A stretch of 64,000 bases of DNA from Cydia pomonella (GCF_033807575.1 NC_084718.1:17563991-17627990); one strand, 5' to 3'; positions 45,753-47,385 are shown, counted from the first letter of the stretch. Program-made: numbers and translations. Notes: generated by a model from the letters alone, not told the origin.

Positions 45753-47385
45753 ACTAATTGATAGTTATTTTAATGTCAGTAGTAGATTTTTATAGCATGA
45801 AAGTGCATAAGAAATAAATTTTACATCACTTAATGTAATTTTTTACTTATACAAATGTTACTAGAGTTAAATATAGTTCCAAAAGCATTGATCTAATCTT
45901 CACTCCTCTTAAAATGGATTGTTTACAACATTGCCGATAGCAGTATACATTATGTACACTCTTTCAATGGAATTTCAACCTTTAATAAAACAAAGTGGCA
46001 TTTCTTTTGTCTTGAAAAATTAAAAAAATTATGAGTTCATGAAACTTTTGAGACACCATGCAGTCCTACTCCCACTTAGCTGGTGTTTATGCTATAAATA
46101 CTTAATTAATAAGACTTAATTTAAATCTATGTAAAAGCATTTTCATACATTGTAGATTATAGTAACTTATTACCTACTATAAGTTATTTTAGTTACATAA
46201 CTAGAGACTGAGAACCCCACAGTCAAACTCATTGTTGTGTTTTGTTGGGCTACAACTGTATTTAAGAATACCACTGTATTTGAATAAACAAAAAATAAGA
46301 TAGTTTTCCATTCTTGAAAATATTGATATAAGAGACTGTCCATTTTAGCCAATGTAGGAAATTGAGCATGTAAAAGTTTTCCACATTTCATAATAGAATA
46401 CTCATAACACCTAGCGAGTACTTGAATTGAAGTAGACAGTAAAGATAAGAAGATAAATTTGATGCCATGCTTTCTAAATACCAACATACAGTGTGAACTC
46501 CATATAATATAACTCAATATAATGTTTCAGTCCCTACAATGTCAAGATTTTTTGGCTAAAGTTGCTTTACTTTCATATTGATGTCACTCTAATGAAAACT
46601 CTCAATGCCGGATTTAGAGGTCTGGAGGCCTCGGGCAATAAAGGAGTGGAGGCCCTCTGTCCCCAAATTATTTTCCAAATAAAATGGCAAATTTTCCGAA
46701 GTCTCTATTGTGGGGGCCTCTCTTTTGTGGAGGCCCCGGGGCTGTAGCCCCGATTGCCCTTCTCTAAATCCAGCCCTGAAAACTCTCTATTATGTTTACA
46801 CTGAATTCCAAACAATAAAAACTAATATTTTTTATTCATATAGGTTTCTGTGAAGGAAATATCACTGAGGATAGAAAACTCTGGCTCTAGCTTATTTTAC
46901 ATATATTTTTATAGCAAAAATATAAAATCTACAATAAGTGTATTGAAGACTTTCTGATTAAGTTTGTCCAATCAAAGAAAACATTAAATAAAATATGTGC
47001 ATATAAGCAAAGAATAAATTAAACAGAGGAGGATGTATAATGTATAGAGATGAACAGTTATAAAAAATGTGTAAATTTCCTTACCTATCAATCCATATGA
47101 TAAAAACTTGTTTATGGCAGACAGAGCAAGGCTAGTCACAGGTCCTGTTGTCTCCTTGCTTCTAATAACTTCTAGAAACGGGCCAAGATACGTGGGAGGG
47201 TCCAGCAATCTTAGGTCATCAACTTGGTTCAGTATAGTTTTGAGATCTTGAAAGGTACGCATAAGGACGTCGTATTCCTCATTAGGGAAGGAATGCGAGC
47301 CCCAGCGAGTGCTCCGCCGCATAGCCGTGACCAGCATCGCCATCTCCCCCTGCACCACGAAGATTCCATTTCCAGGGAGCGACAT
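27..47385 (-). CDS. garz: Arf-GEF GBF1 / gartenzwerg, 27 exons, 3' end outside window
   Basis: Large Arf guanine nucleotide exchange factor of the GBF1/Gea family, which activates Arf1 on cis-Golgi membranes and is the target of brefeldin A. The coding exons on the minus strand (47085-47385, then downward to 27-191) join with consistent phase into 1512 codons without a stop. In order, the protein shows the DCB region (residues 1 to about 220), an acidic/Ser linker, the HUS region (about 370-600), the Sec7 domain (about 650-850) with FRLPGEAP carrying the glutamic finger at about residue 744, and the HDS1 and HDS2 regions to the window edge. GBF1 proteins are usually about 1,750-1,860 residues, so roughly 250-350 C-terminal residues lie before position 1. 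The start MSLPGNGIFVVQGEM follows an in-frame upstream stop. Introns are rich in transposons, and exons 13, 14, 15 and 19 carry downstream tandem arrays of themselves. Family assignment is firm; individual boundaries rest on splice consensus only. Confidence 0.95.
259..722 (+). mobile_element. tRNA-derived SINE family A, copy 1, interrupted
   Basis: The head (259-333) has tRNA-like A and B boxes (TGGCCTAGTGGGTAGTGACC, GGGTTCGAATCCC) and the tail (571-722) ends GGGACTTAGTCAATTTGTGT. A 230-bp insertion (about 334-566) splits it, flanked by TGCCAT on both sides. Confidence 0.8.
985..1720. mobile_element. Foldback element, ~120-bp inverted arms
   Basis: 1010-1130 is largely the reverse complement of 1575-1697 (shared core AAAAGGTGTACAATTTCA and AATAGAAACCA). 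Long-armed foldback or MITE in garz intron 26. Confidence 0.7.
1786..2204. mobile_element. MITE with CGAATATTCGGC subterminal repeats, copy 1
   Basis: Both ends carry short palindromic CGAATATTCGGC-type repeats (1795-1860 and 2135-2195), and the right end reads TGCATCTCTAG, similar to the other two elements of this type in the window. Confidence 0.55.
2601..2686 (-). CDS. garz: garz exon 26
   Basis: Encodes AEEYDLWEVAWKPLLQGIAE and FCTDRRKQ, matching the GBF1 CPLLQGIA..CCDARRQ segment. Acceptor TTTCTAG and donor GTAAGT. Confidence 0.93.
3079..3304. mobile_element. TA-flanked MITE (GTACAGTCAGCATCAA ends)
   Basis: Left GTACAGTCAGCATCAA and right TTGATGCTGACTGTAC are exact inverted termini. 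Non-coding, 226 bp. Confidence 0.8.
3420..3652 (+). mobile_element. Retroelement 3' tail, copy 1 (ends ATAAACTATCTTTATCTTT)
   Basis: Shares TTTAATGCATGTTAATTATA, CCCATATCGGGATACCC and GACGTTCATAAGCGCATTGT with 6250-6497, and both end in the same (CTTTAT)-type tail. Non-coding 3' end of a LINE or LINE-mobilised SINE. Confidence 0.7.
3933..4014 (-). CDS. garz: garz exon 25
   Basis: Encodes LLDLMHTLHSRTAQIFKWWR, directly continuing the VSLQ of exon 24 as in GBF1. Donor GTAACG. Confidence 0.94.
4109..4475 (+). mobile_element. Poly(A)-tailed retroelement 3' end, family C copy 1
   Basis: Shares ATGTCATCTCGCTTTGTGTG, CGCAGCCAAATAACACTAGA and GGCTACAGAGACTGTTTAC with four other copies in the window; all end in CGACGTAGTAT plus A-run in this orientation. 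Confidence 0.75.
5013..5134 (-). CDS. garz: garz exon 24 (linker)
   Basis: Basic/acidic linker KKQKSREGRKRPSSARRGSY then EASSEEEDDTQDQYHMVSLQ; the YHMVSLQ end is conserved in GBF1. Acceptor TTATTAG and donor GTATGC. Confidence 0.9.
5195..6195 (+). mobile_element. 5'-truncated non-LTR retrotransposon, RT C-terminal end and 3' UTR
   Basis: Reads RSIYNLRARESLRELFKEIN, a stop, then NYNTRNKNNLSIRKFRVRKV and FVGQCIHFYNKLPDD, a typical insect CR1/jockey-like reverse-transcriptase C-terminal tail, ending at a TGA/TAA near 5620. An AT-rich 3' UTR with a microsatellite follows and ends in AATAAA-like sequence near 6180. Contains at least one in-frame stop, so it is dead. Confidence 0.75.
5855..5925. 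repeat. Compound microsatellite (TA)n-(CA)n-(TC)n-(CA)n
   Basis: Runs of TATATA, CACACA, CTCTCT and CACACA in succession within the 3' part of the truncated retroelement. Confidence 0.95.
6250..6497 (+). mobile_element. Retroelement 3' tail, copy 2
   Basis: Second copy of the 3420-3652 family in the same orientation, inserted just after the truncated retroelement at 5195-6195. Confidence 0.7.
6497..7170. repeat. Interspersed element also at 62640-63165
   Basis: Shares CATAGGTTTTATAAAAAATG, TTTCCATATAAAATAATTCA and TTTGTGGTTATATCAAAAAT. No ORF; class unknown. Confidence 0.6.
7335..7555 (+). mobile_element. 220-bp interspersed repeat (CACAAGATGGCAGA family), copy 1
   Basis: Shares GGGAGCGTGCATGAACTGTA, GATGTAGCCCACAAGATGGC and CAAGATGGCAGACC with copies at 11608 and 30790. 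The CACAAGATGGCAGA motif occurs twice per element. Confidence 0.75.
7555..7773 (-). mobile_element. SINE family B, copy 4
   Basis: Reverse-oriented body (GCTTGGCAAGTAATCCCAAG to CGAAAAGCGACTGGTAAATA); the head is missing, replaced by a TA-flanked MITE at 7774. Confidence 0.8.
7774..7892. mobile_element. TA-flanked MITE, uninterrupted relative of 17341-17640
   Basis: Ends GTACAGTC..GACCGTAC, internal hairpin AAAAATATGTATACAC / GTGTATACATATTTTT. Keeps an unoccupied TTAA site (ACTACCTTAATATGTGG). Confidence 0.75.
7931..8188 (+). mobile_element. SINE family A, copy 2
   Basis: Full-length-looking copy: GACGACCGGTTTGGCCTAGT head with B box GGGTTCAAATCC, TATATATATCGTTGTCTAAG middle, and GGGACTTAGTCAATTTGTGT tail. 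Ends about 20 bp from the garz exon 23 donor. Confidence 0.88.
8210..8408 (-). CDS. garz: garz exon 23
   Basis: Encodes LPYKRAALARCCEALALVVR then DVAHVTPHNCRAAVRAVRIF, matching the GBF1 FIVRDAAHITPDN segment. Donor GTAACT. Confidence 0.94.
8655..8870 (+). repeat. Direct duplication, copy 1
   Basis: About 190 bp (CTACTCCTTTAATAACACAA, CATCAGTTATCCGCGACCAC, TGCGTCGAAACG) repeated at 9505-9692 with few changes. Confidence 0.75.
9505..9692 (+). repeat. Direct duplication, copy 2
   Basis: Second copy of 8655-8870. The 630 bp between them includes a repeat (9390-9505) also found inverted at 31425-31505. Could be the two ends of one element. Confidence 0.7.
9885..9991 (-). CDS. garz: garz exon 22 (acidic linker)
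   Basis: Low-complexity Ser/Glu-rich exon (RSEGSEEEGERRPTSASSDS) ending HGWIL before the conserved valine. Phase fits both sides. Acceptor TTGCAG and donor GTGAAT. Confidence 0.87.
10132..10317. mobile_element. Foldback MITE (TAACGGCT ends)
   Basis: Arms TAACGGCTAACGCACTGGCT and AGCCGTTA with ACTGGCTTCGG / CCGAAGCCAGT inverted; central GAGCGAGACACAGCGA hairpin. Confidence 0.75.
11254..11398 (-). CDS. garz: garz exon 21
   Basis: Encodes ISCGLYELVKTSAQNVHTAE then EWEIVFSLLCAAGAGAWPAH, matching the GBF1 GLHELLKTNAANIH segment. Acceptor ACTTGCAG and donor GTAAAT. Confidence 0.95.
11608..11820 (+). mobile_element. 220-bp interspersed repeat, copy 2
   Basis: Second copy, same orientation, over 85% similar by eye to 7335-7555. 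Confidence 0.75.
11993..12245 (-). mobile_element. SINE family A, copy 3
   Basis: Reverse-oriented full-length copy: tail at 12000-12060, tRNA-like head near 12180-12245. Confidence 0.88.
12731..12763. repeat. (TA)n microsatellite
   Basis: About 16 TA units in garz intron 20. Confidence 0.95.
13048..13270 (-). CDS. garz: garz exon 20
   Basis: Encodes (R)DRALEVWPVASAHFSLVLAW, ALTALLRTCARLMRSELCCA and LFQLPHTIFMRHAAV. Extremely GC-rich (CpG-rich) within AT-rich introns. Acceptor GTGAACAG and donor GTGAGT. Confidence 0.92.
13302..13864. mobile_element. MITE with CTAGTGTCACGCGGACCGTC ends, interrupted
   Basis: Left CTAGTGTCACGCGGACCGTC (13302) is inverted at the right end GACGGTCCGCATGACACTA (13842-13860). 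A family C retroelement tail (13362-13555) sits inside. Begins only about 30 bp from the garz exon 20 acceptor. Confidence 0.65.
13362..13555 (-). mobile_element. Family C retroelement tail, copy 2
   Basis: Reverse copy beginning T-run plus ACTACGTCGGTGGCAGACAA. Inserted into the MITE at 13302-13864. Confidence 0.75.
14085..14475. mobile_element. Foldback element with ~115-bp arms
   Basis: 14085-14200 pairs with 14350-14475 as inverted copy: GATTTTTGACAAA..GCG.TCGG and GTTTGTGACCTCGA are shared, with about 80% identity by eye. Confidence 0.65.
14853..15161 (-). repeat. 34-bp x ~9 minisatellite seeded by garz exon 19 donor
   Basis: Unit on the plus strand is GTGTGTCAAGTTTAGGTACC plus TGTTTTGTATAAGC. 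In the gene's sense each unit is the last about 20 bp of exon 19, AACAG, and the donor GTACCT. The exon-proximal copy is the authentic splice site. Distal copies diverge increasingly to the left. Confidence 0.95.
15140..15267 (-). CDS. garz: garz exon 19, donor embedded in 34-bp array
   Basis: Encodes ELVRAMVTVGGPPDAEALQA, EDVTIFFLELL and GHTLIQNR; exon 20 then supplies the D of the conserved ENRDR-type motif. The donor AACAG/GTACCT is the first of about nine near-identical donor copies in a 34-bp minisatellite. Confidence 0.92.
15308..15443. mobile_element. Small MITE (CACACTAGCGTCT ends)
   Basis: CACACTAGCGTCT near 15309 is inverted as AGACGCTAGTGTG near 15431. GC-rich, non-coding. Confidence 0.7.
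15785..16215 (+). mobile_element. 430-bp interspersed element, copy 1
   Basis: Nearly identical to 38306-38745 over its whole length (ATAGTTTAAAAAACACTAGA to TCGACCTAATAAAAGCG). Contains paired CTTCCGGCTCCATCATCAGA motifs. Possibly Helitron-like; class not proved. Related fragments near 4750-4850 (minus) and 17060-17135 (plus). Confidence 0.7.
16299..16423 (-). CDS. garz: garz exon 18
   Basis: Encodes MRAPTPHEKALIDAATECVE then KCNLPGLLITETKFLQLESL, a clear GBF1 match. Acceptor ACTACAG and donor GTAAGC. Confidence 0.95.
17341..17575. mobile_element. TA-flanked MITE split by a TTAA element
   Basis: Left part GTACAGTCACGTCTGAAAAT to ACACTACC and right part TATATGGGCAATAAAGTCG onward match the relative at 7774-7892 but are separated by 119 bp plus a duplicated TTAA. 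Confidence 0.72.
17405..17523. mobile_element. piggyBac-like TTAA MITE, 119 bp
   Basis: Flanked by TTAA at 17401-17404 and 17524-17527. Ends CCCTTTGAACGC and GCGGTCAAAAGG are imperfect inverted termini starting CC, as in piggyBac derivatives. No coding capacity. Confidence 0.8.
17655..17826 (+). mobile_element. Palindromic MITE, copy A (one side of garz exon 17)
   Basis: Contains TTTTACAGTACATATGG and CCATATGTACTGTAAAA as inverted ends and a CGCACTAGTGCG core. Reverse complement of the element at 18055-18290. Confidence 0.8.
17837..17963 (-). CDS. garz: garz exon 17 (HDS1)
   Basis: Encodes CLVEAEDYMSSTGTVSLIRD and LLSSLYSYIALGETG. Donor GTTGGT, a weak consensus. The exon is flanked on both sides by inverted copies of one MITE (17655-17826 and 18055-18290). 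Confidence 0.9.
18055..18290 (-). mobile_element. Palindromic MITE, copy B (other side of garz exon 17)
   Basis: Inverted copy of 17655-17826, extended by AACGTTGTACGATACATGTG and GGAAATTCGAAACGAG-type flank (on the minus strand) shared with copy A. Confidence 0.78.
18497..18634. mobile_element. GC-rich foldback element
   Basis: GAAGCGGAGCGTTCGGCGGG near the left end pairs with GCACGCCCCGCTCCGCT near the right end. Non-coding, in garz intron 16. Confidence 0.5.
18700..18848 (-). CDS. garz: garz exon 16 (HDS1)
   Basis: Encodes GVTLGQSTKAQLALRRACAV then AARHADCVRDAWRHLLEIVH and LYLGRLLPK, which match the GBF1 helix preceding VEVEDF. Acceptor TTCACAG and donor GTATTT. Confidence 0.93.
19696..21114 (-). 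repeat. 392-bp x ~4 tandem array seeded by garz exon 15
   Basis: The exon-end/donor junction recurs at 19776, 20168, 20560 and 20952, exactly 392 bp apart. Each unit carries the 3' 163 bp of exon 15, the donor and about 229 bp of intron. The three extra copies break off from the exon at the same point and lack its 5' part and acceptor. Copies differ at only a few bases. A more diverged piece of the intron part is seen near 19209-19275. Confidence 0.93.
20952..21189 (-). CDS. garz: garz exon 15 (HDS1), authentic copy
   Basis: Encodes ITALSAAFERSSPPTADDIL, NAAILALCGLERCAALLSRL and LCKFTALLPPQPQMHHQAI, the post-Sec7 segment of GBF1. Acceptor CTTTTCAG; donor ATAG/GTGACA. The 3' 163 bp and the donor recur three times downstream in a 392-bp tandem array. 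Confidence 0.92.
21312..21650 (-). mobile_element. Family C retroelement tail, copy 3, with poly-C tract
   Basis: Reverse copy; contains a run of 18 or so C at 21436-21458 where other copies have a short C run, a likely slippage expansion. Confidence 0.78.
22230..25020 (-). repeat. 176-bp x 16 tandem array seeded by garz exon 14
   Basis: Starts of the unit recur every 176 bp from 22230 to 24870. Each unit contains nearly the whole exon 14 coding sequence, its GTGTGT donor and a short junction (TGTTCACAATGCCTG.. to ..GGGACACA). Fifteen copies look identical; only the right-most joins the real acceptor and only the left-most joins unique DNA. 176 is not a multiple of 3, and successive copies would be separated by an impossible 13-bp intron, so only one copy can be spliced in. 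About 75% GC. Confidence 0.95.
24870..25020 (-). CDS. garz: garz exon 14 (end of Sec7), authentic copy
   Basis: Encodes NEEMVMPAERVGPVRDAYLW and RVLQRRGNTPAGRYRAG. The ATTTAACCAG acceptor is present only at this right-most copy and the junction with exon 13 restores Lys-Asn-Glu-Glu in frame. Very GC-rich. Donor GTGTGT. This exon is the seed of a 16-copy, 176-bp tandem array running downstream to 22230. Its last residues (LLPVAAPPQ) do not resemble the usual GBF1 linker. Confidence 0.85.
25100..25610 (+). mobile_element. SINE family B, copy 3, interrupted
   Basis: SINE body 25100-25240 and tail 25535-25610 are separated by a 290-bp element (25241-25530). Confidence 0.8.
25241..25530 (+). mobile_element. 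290-bp unclassified element, copy 1 (inside SINE B3)
   Basis: Near reverse complement of 37562-37865: shares CTGCCGCCAGAGAGCAGCAC, the AAATTTCG/CGAAATTT hairpin and the (G)CGTAATATCC end. No ORF. Confidence 0.7.
25765..26022 (+). mobile_element. SINE family A, copy 4
   Basis: Full-length copy with intact tRNA-like head; ends about 10 bp before the outermost copy of the duplicated Sec7 exon. Confidence 0.88.
26031..26528 (-). repeat. 177-bp x 3 partial duplication of garz exon 13 (Sec7)
   Basis: The 3' 142 bp of exon 13 plus the GTAAAT donor and about 35 bp of intron recur at 26206 and 26031 (spacing about 177 and 173). The middle copy still reads LNVSMTVEDFVKNLRGCNGT. The distal copy has several substitutions and an in-frame TAG, so it is older or unselected. 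Confidence 0.92.
26387..26595 (-). CDS. garz: garz exon 13 (Sec7 motif 2), authentic copy
   Basis: Encodes TTNGEPFANTDAAFRLAYAV then IMLNMDQHNHNAKKLNVPMT and NLRGCNGTGDF, the Sec7 motif-2 region. It ends ..ATCAA before donor GTAAAT. The last 142 bp plus the donor are duplicated twice more downstream (26031-26386) as decayed copies. Confidence 0.96.
26596..27241. other. garz intron 12: nothing recognised
   Basis: 646 bp without repeats I can match elsewhere in the window. A short imperfect duplication (GATTCGGTCGTAGGC and GATTCAGCCGTAGGC) is present. Confidence 0.5.
27242..27435 (-). CDS. garz: garz exon 12 (Sec7 catalytic motif)
   Basis: Contains DYAGLRIDQALRLYLETFRL then PGEAPLIFLVMERFAERWH. 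FRLPGEAP is Sec7 motif 1 with the catalytic glutamic finger (about residue 744), which is intact here. Donor GTGAGT. Confidence 0.97.
27713..27853. mobile_element. Foldback MITE (GCTTAGAATGCACT ends)
   Basis: GCTTAGAATGCACTG..ATTAATTTCTTGCGGTTT is inverted at AAACCGCAAGAAATTAATCT..GTTCTAAGCTC. Confidence 0.8.
28335..28405. mobile_element. CGAATATTCGGC repeat element fragment
   Basis: Short piece with two CGAATATTCGGC palindromes ending TCGTGACATCTCT, a solo end of the family at 1786. Confidence 0.45.
28872..29698 (+). pseudogene. Decayed THAP-domain gene or transposase, two exon remnants
   Basis: Exon-like part 1 (28872-28952) reads MPNYSVILCRNRSPSKNYKD then HGVTYH. Part 2 (29539-29698, after TTTTTTTCAG) reads FPKNPSIKEK, a stop in place of the expected Trp, then IDVTGRDLNWL and VICSDHFQEKCF. 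This is the C2CH THAP pattern (CSDHF is the Cys-x2-His). One zinc cysteine is Ser, the first donor is GC rather than GT, and the domain has a TAG. Probably a dead copy, either of a P-element-type transposase or of a THAP gene, lying in garz intron 11 in antisense. Confidence 0.6.
30180..30445 (+). mobile_element. Probable retroelement 3' tail (CTTGAA)n
   Basis: Ends GAATAAAGTATATTTGAACT followed by repeated ACTTGA, the short-repeat tail typical of CR1-like elements. A similar (TTGAA)n tail occurs at 11495-11522. Upstream part unrecognised. Confidence 0.45.
30468..30618 (-). CDS. garz: garz exon 11 (Sec7 start)
   Basis: Encodes WVTQGTELFNQKPERGIEYL and LRENPDLDKKMIG, the first helices of the Sec7 exchange domain. 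Acceptor TTCAG and donor GTAAGC. Confidence 0.96.
30660..30790. repeat. Interspersed repeat (GTCGAAAGATGGCAGTAAAT family), copy 1
   Basis: Part of a diverged family also at 31195-31310 (inverted), 33823-33902 joined to 34259-34320, and 35421-35695. Shares ACTGCCATCTTTCGACACAT and AAACTTTTAGAACGCCAT. Confidence 0.65.
30790..31006 (-). mobile_element. 220-bp interspersed repeat, copy 3 (reverse)
   Basis: Reverse copy ending AGTTCATGCACGCTCCCTAT. Confidence 0.75.
31195..31310. repeat. GTCGAAAGATGGCAGTAAAT repeat, copy 2 (inverted to copy 1)
   Basis: AATGGCGTTCTAAAAGTTTT and TGTCGAAAGATGGCAGTAAA. Copies 1 and 2 face each other around the 220-bp repeat copy 3, forming one larger inverted-repeat element about 30660-31310. 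Confidence 0.65.
31614..31797 (-). mobile_element. SINE family A, copy 5, head-truncated
   Basis: Tail and middle are present (GACTAAGTCCCACAGTAAGC onward); the A-box part of the head is missing. Confidence 0.82.
31869..32034 (-). CDS. garz: garz exon 10 (HUS-Sec7 linker)
   Basis: Encodes KCGHVSLELGGMEDSVSDIT, a variable segment, and DVPSEAELDNIRNMKK immediately before Sec7. Phase joins exon 9 (split Arg codon) and exon 11. Donor GTAATT. Confidence 0.85.
32292..32740. mobile_element. MITE with CCGGATATTCGG subterminal repeats
   Basis: Multiple CCGGATA/TATCCGG motifs near both ends (32317-32390, 32637-32735). Ends CAGATGCATCGG and CCGGTGCACCTCTAG are roughly inverted. Possibly hAT-type; class uncertain. 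Confidence 0.55.
33054..33493 (-). CDS. garz: garz exon 9 (HUS box)
   Basis: Longest exon. Contains LLSTERISIFALDLQITFLL, then IPGICNELYLNYDCDIYCMN (the HUS-box type NYDCD motif), then LLSKNVVSATSYNIHTLSLE and a poly-Glu tail. The ORF is unbroken and the match to the family is clear. Confidence 0.96.
33823..34320. repeat. GTCGAAAGATGGCAGTAAAT repeat, copy 3, split by insertion
   Basis: Continuous when the family C insertion 33901-34258 and one ACACAT are removed. Confidence 0.7.
33901..34258 (+). mobile_element. Family C retroelement tail, copy 4, with target duplication
   Basis: Insertion is flanked by ACACAT on both sides (..TTTCGACACAT and ..AAAACACATG) and splits the repeat 33823-34320, proving recent insertion relative to that repeat. 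Confidence 0.82.
34579..34806 (+). mobile_element. SINE family A, copy 6, next to garz exon 8 donor
   Basis: Head carries a small deletion (GTGGGCCTGCC). The tail ends within about 10 bp of the exon 8 splice donor (34811-34815). Confidence 0.85.
34816..34984 (-). CDS. garz: garz exon 8 (HUS)
   Basis: Encodes FIISLCNPLDTQNTSGMVHL and KDPLCRNLLS. HUS region. The donor GTAAGT at 34811-34815 lies within about 10 bp of the tail of an antisense SINE. Confidence 0.93.
35421..35695. repeat. GTCGAAAGATGGCAGTAAAT repeat, copy 4 (own inverted ends)
   Basis: CAAAGAGAATTTGAAATGGA at the left is inverted as TCTATTTCAAATTCTCTTTG at the right, so this copy shows the complete element of about 275 bp with inverted termini. 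Confidence 0.75.
35704..35818 (-). mobile_element. Family C retroelement tail, copy 5 (short)
   Basis: Only the last 115 bp of the element; ends about 30 bp downstream of the garz exon 7 donor. Confidence 0.75.
35849..36014 (-). CDS. garz: garz exon 7 (HUS start)
   Basis: Contains YVNHRGIRFTQQDEA and LQPYGLACVREVFR, the GBF1 segment that opens the HUS region. Donor GTACGT. A retrotransposon tail (35704-35818) ends about 30 bp past this donor. Confidence 0.93.
36845..37041 (-). CDS. garz: garz exon 6 (DCB-HUS linker)
   Basis: Reads QDKNLINEAEITIEPVESIK and then SSMDLATTDNSSIAQLVEKC and an acidic stretch. Low-complexity linker between DCB and HUS. Acceptor TCCTACAG and donor GTAAGA. Confidence 0.85.
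37318..37476 (-). mobile_element. SINE family B, copy 2
   Basis: Reverse-oriented 5' half: CTCACGATGTTTTCCTTC to GGATTTGAACCCGCGACC (B box). Confidence 0.82.
37562..37865 (-). mobile_element. 290-bp unclassified element, copy 2
   Basis: Inverted copy of 25241-25530. Both contain an internal hairpin. Class not recognised. Confidence 0.7.
38306..38745 (+). mobile_element. 430-bp interspersed element, copy 2
   Basis: Second copy of 15785-16215, same orientation, with a few small indels. Confidence 0.7.
38790..38895 (-). CDS. garz: garz exon 5 (linker)
   Basis: Short, weakly conserved linker exon, TNSLERKSSMTEPASPTVD and on to KKADSLRN. Phase fits both neighbours. Bounded by a long T-tract plus CAG and by GTGTGC. 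The boundary call is less certain than for conserved exons. Confidence 0.8.
38896..41490. other. garz intron 4: mostly unrecognised
   Basis: Apart from SINE B1 (39565-39880) this 2.6-kb intron is AT-rich. A GC-rich 170-bp patch at 40520-40690 (CCGACCGTCGCCGGCCGACG, ACATCTAGCGGGAA) could be a MITE, but I cannot define its ends. Confidence 0.5.
39565..39880 (+). mobile_element. tRNA-derived SINE family B, copy 1 (complete)
   Basis: tRNA-like head GTAGGCCTAGAGGTAAGAGC with B box GGGTTCAAACCCC, then the conserved GAAGGAAAACATCGTGAGGA and a tail ending GGGACAACGCGAGGAA. Confidence 0.85.
41491..41652 (-). CDS. garz: garz exon 4 (DCB end)
   Basis: Encodes ELLRRNAEQCLRDMTQLIFM and RLPQFPAEDNAAF, the end of the DCB region, then a lysine-rich low-complexity tail (RDKPKKK). 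Donor GTAAGT. Confidence 0.93.
41700..41945 (+). mobile_element. Non-LTR retrotransposon fragment (C-terminal zinc-knuckle part)
   Basis: Reads ATDSPLCRACMEAEDTAAHV then ILECPGVAEYRAQQLG and NIKGLLGFLVELGW, the usual end of jockey/R1-type pol proteins after RNase H. No start of its own and no upstream RT, so a remnant in garz intron 3. Confidence 0.75.
42272..42380 (-). CDS. garz: garz exon 3 (DCB)
   Basis: Encodes VLRTLMLSPEGAMLTDDSVC followed by EIMLSCFRICFETRLT. Acceptor TTTCCAG and donor GTATGT. Continues the DCB alpha-helical repeat. Confidence 0.95.
42533..42651 (-). CDS. garz: garz exon 2 (DCB)
   Basis: Encodes DPTHPSVPATVEDIADAVTH and then ARFVGTDHSSDGVVLMKILQ, a strong GBF1 DCB match. 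It is bounded by TTTCAG and GTAACA. The intron before it, 4.4 kb, holds the opposite-strand gene TRMT6. Confidence 0.95.
42652..43222 (+). promoter_or_regulatory. Probable Trmt6 promoter/5' leader within garz intron 1
   Basis: 570 bp between garz exon 2 and the Trmt6 ATG. Mostly AT-rich, with a short GC-rich patch at 43080-43105 and two TGACGT (CRE-like) hexamers near 43100 and 43133. Assigned only from position; no TATA box is evident. Confidence 0.35.
43223..44476 (+). CDS. Trmt6: Trmt6 exon 1
   Basis: 418 codons from the ATG to ..NWMRNYQ. Reading on past the donor GTGCAT gives an unrelated short tail and a stop, so the splice is needed for the conserved end. Confidence 0.95.
43223..45063 (+). 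CDS. Trmt6: TRMT6, tRNA (adenine-58-N1) methyltransferase non-catalytic subunit
   Basis: Two coding exons, 43223-44476 and 44983-45063, give 444 residues; human TRMT6 is about 497. Known role: with the catalytic TRMT61A subunit it forms the nuclear tetramer that makes m1A58 in tRNA, including initiator tRNA-Met (yeast Gcd10/Trm6). Visible features: N-terminal IRVGEYIVIQKQNYRKLHKF, a degenerate Rossmann segment (VHLLYDSGSNGLLAAALLSA), a charged low-complexity insert at about residues 270-340, and the conserved C-terminal part ending GFLLMGYVLK. The splice is CAG/GTGCAT to TTTTAG/GTT. The gene lies entirely inside garz intron 1 on the opposite strand. Its poly(A) signal AATAAA overlaps the TAA stop. 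The single intron holds nested DNA transposons. Confidence 0.95.
44614..44908. mobile_element. TA-flanked MITE in Trmt6 intron, split by an hAT element
   Basis: Ends TACAGTCATGTTCATAAATA and TATTTATGAATTCTACTGTA form inverted termini; the centre (44650-44856) is an inserted hAT-like element with target duplication. Confidence 0.75.
44658..44848. mobile_element. hAT-like MITE, 191 bp, with 8-bp target duplication
   Basis: Ends CAGTGGTGGGCAAAG and AGTTTGCCCACAACTG are inverted. Flanked by CCTTAATC (44650-44657) and TCTTAATC (44849-44856), one mismatch. Confidence 0.8.
44983..45063 (+). CDS. Trmt6: Trmt6 exon 2
   Basis: Encodes VLPDRTHPEVMMNGASGFLL and MGYVLK then TAA; the typical TRMT6 ending. 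Acceptor after a T-rich tract, TTTTTAG. Confidence 0.95.
   Translation, partial: VLPDRTHPEVMMNGASGFLLMGYVLK
45058..45063 (+). terminator. Trmt6 poly(A) signal overlapping the stop codon
   Basis: The hexamer AATAAA is built from the last Lys codon and the TAA stop plus neighbours (..TTGAAATAAAGTAA). No other hexamer is closer, so the 3' UTR may be very short. Confidence 0.55.
45345..45572 (-). mobile_element. SINE family A, copy 7
   Basis: Diverged reverse-oriented copy in garz intron 1 (CAAATTGACCCAAGTCCCAC to CACTAGCCAGACTGGTGGTC). Confidence 0.8.
45700..45751. repeat. (AAT)n-(TA)n microsatellite
   Basis: AATAATAATAATAATA passing into about 15 TA units, downstream of Trmt6. Confidence 0.95.
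46603..46778. mobile_element. hAT-like MITE, 176 bp, with perfect 8-bp target duplication
   Basis: Ends CAATGCCGGATTTAGAG and CTCTAAATCCAGCCCTG are inverted; flanked by AAAACTCT at 46595-46602 and 46779-46786. In garz intron 1. Confidence 0.85.
47085..47385 (-). CDS. garz: garz exon 1 (start, DCB)
   Basis: Begins MSLPGNGIFVVQGEM and contains GPFLEVIRSKETTGPVTSLA and INKFLSYGLI, the classic GBF1 N-terminus (DCB dimerisation region). The donor GTAAGG follows ..GGATTGATAG. An in-frame TAG upstream of the ATG fixes the start. Confidence 0.95.

Larger units (their letters stand above)
45064..47084. other. garz intron 1 downstream of Trmt6
   Basis: AT-rich, with SINE A7, a microsatellite and the hAT MITE at 46603. 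No further exon seen on either strand. Confidence 0.5.
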
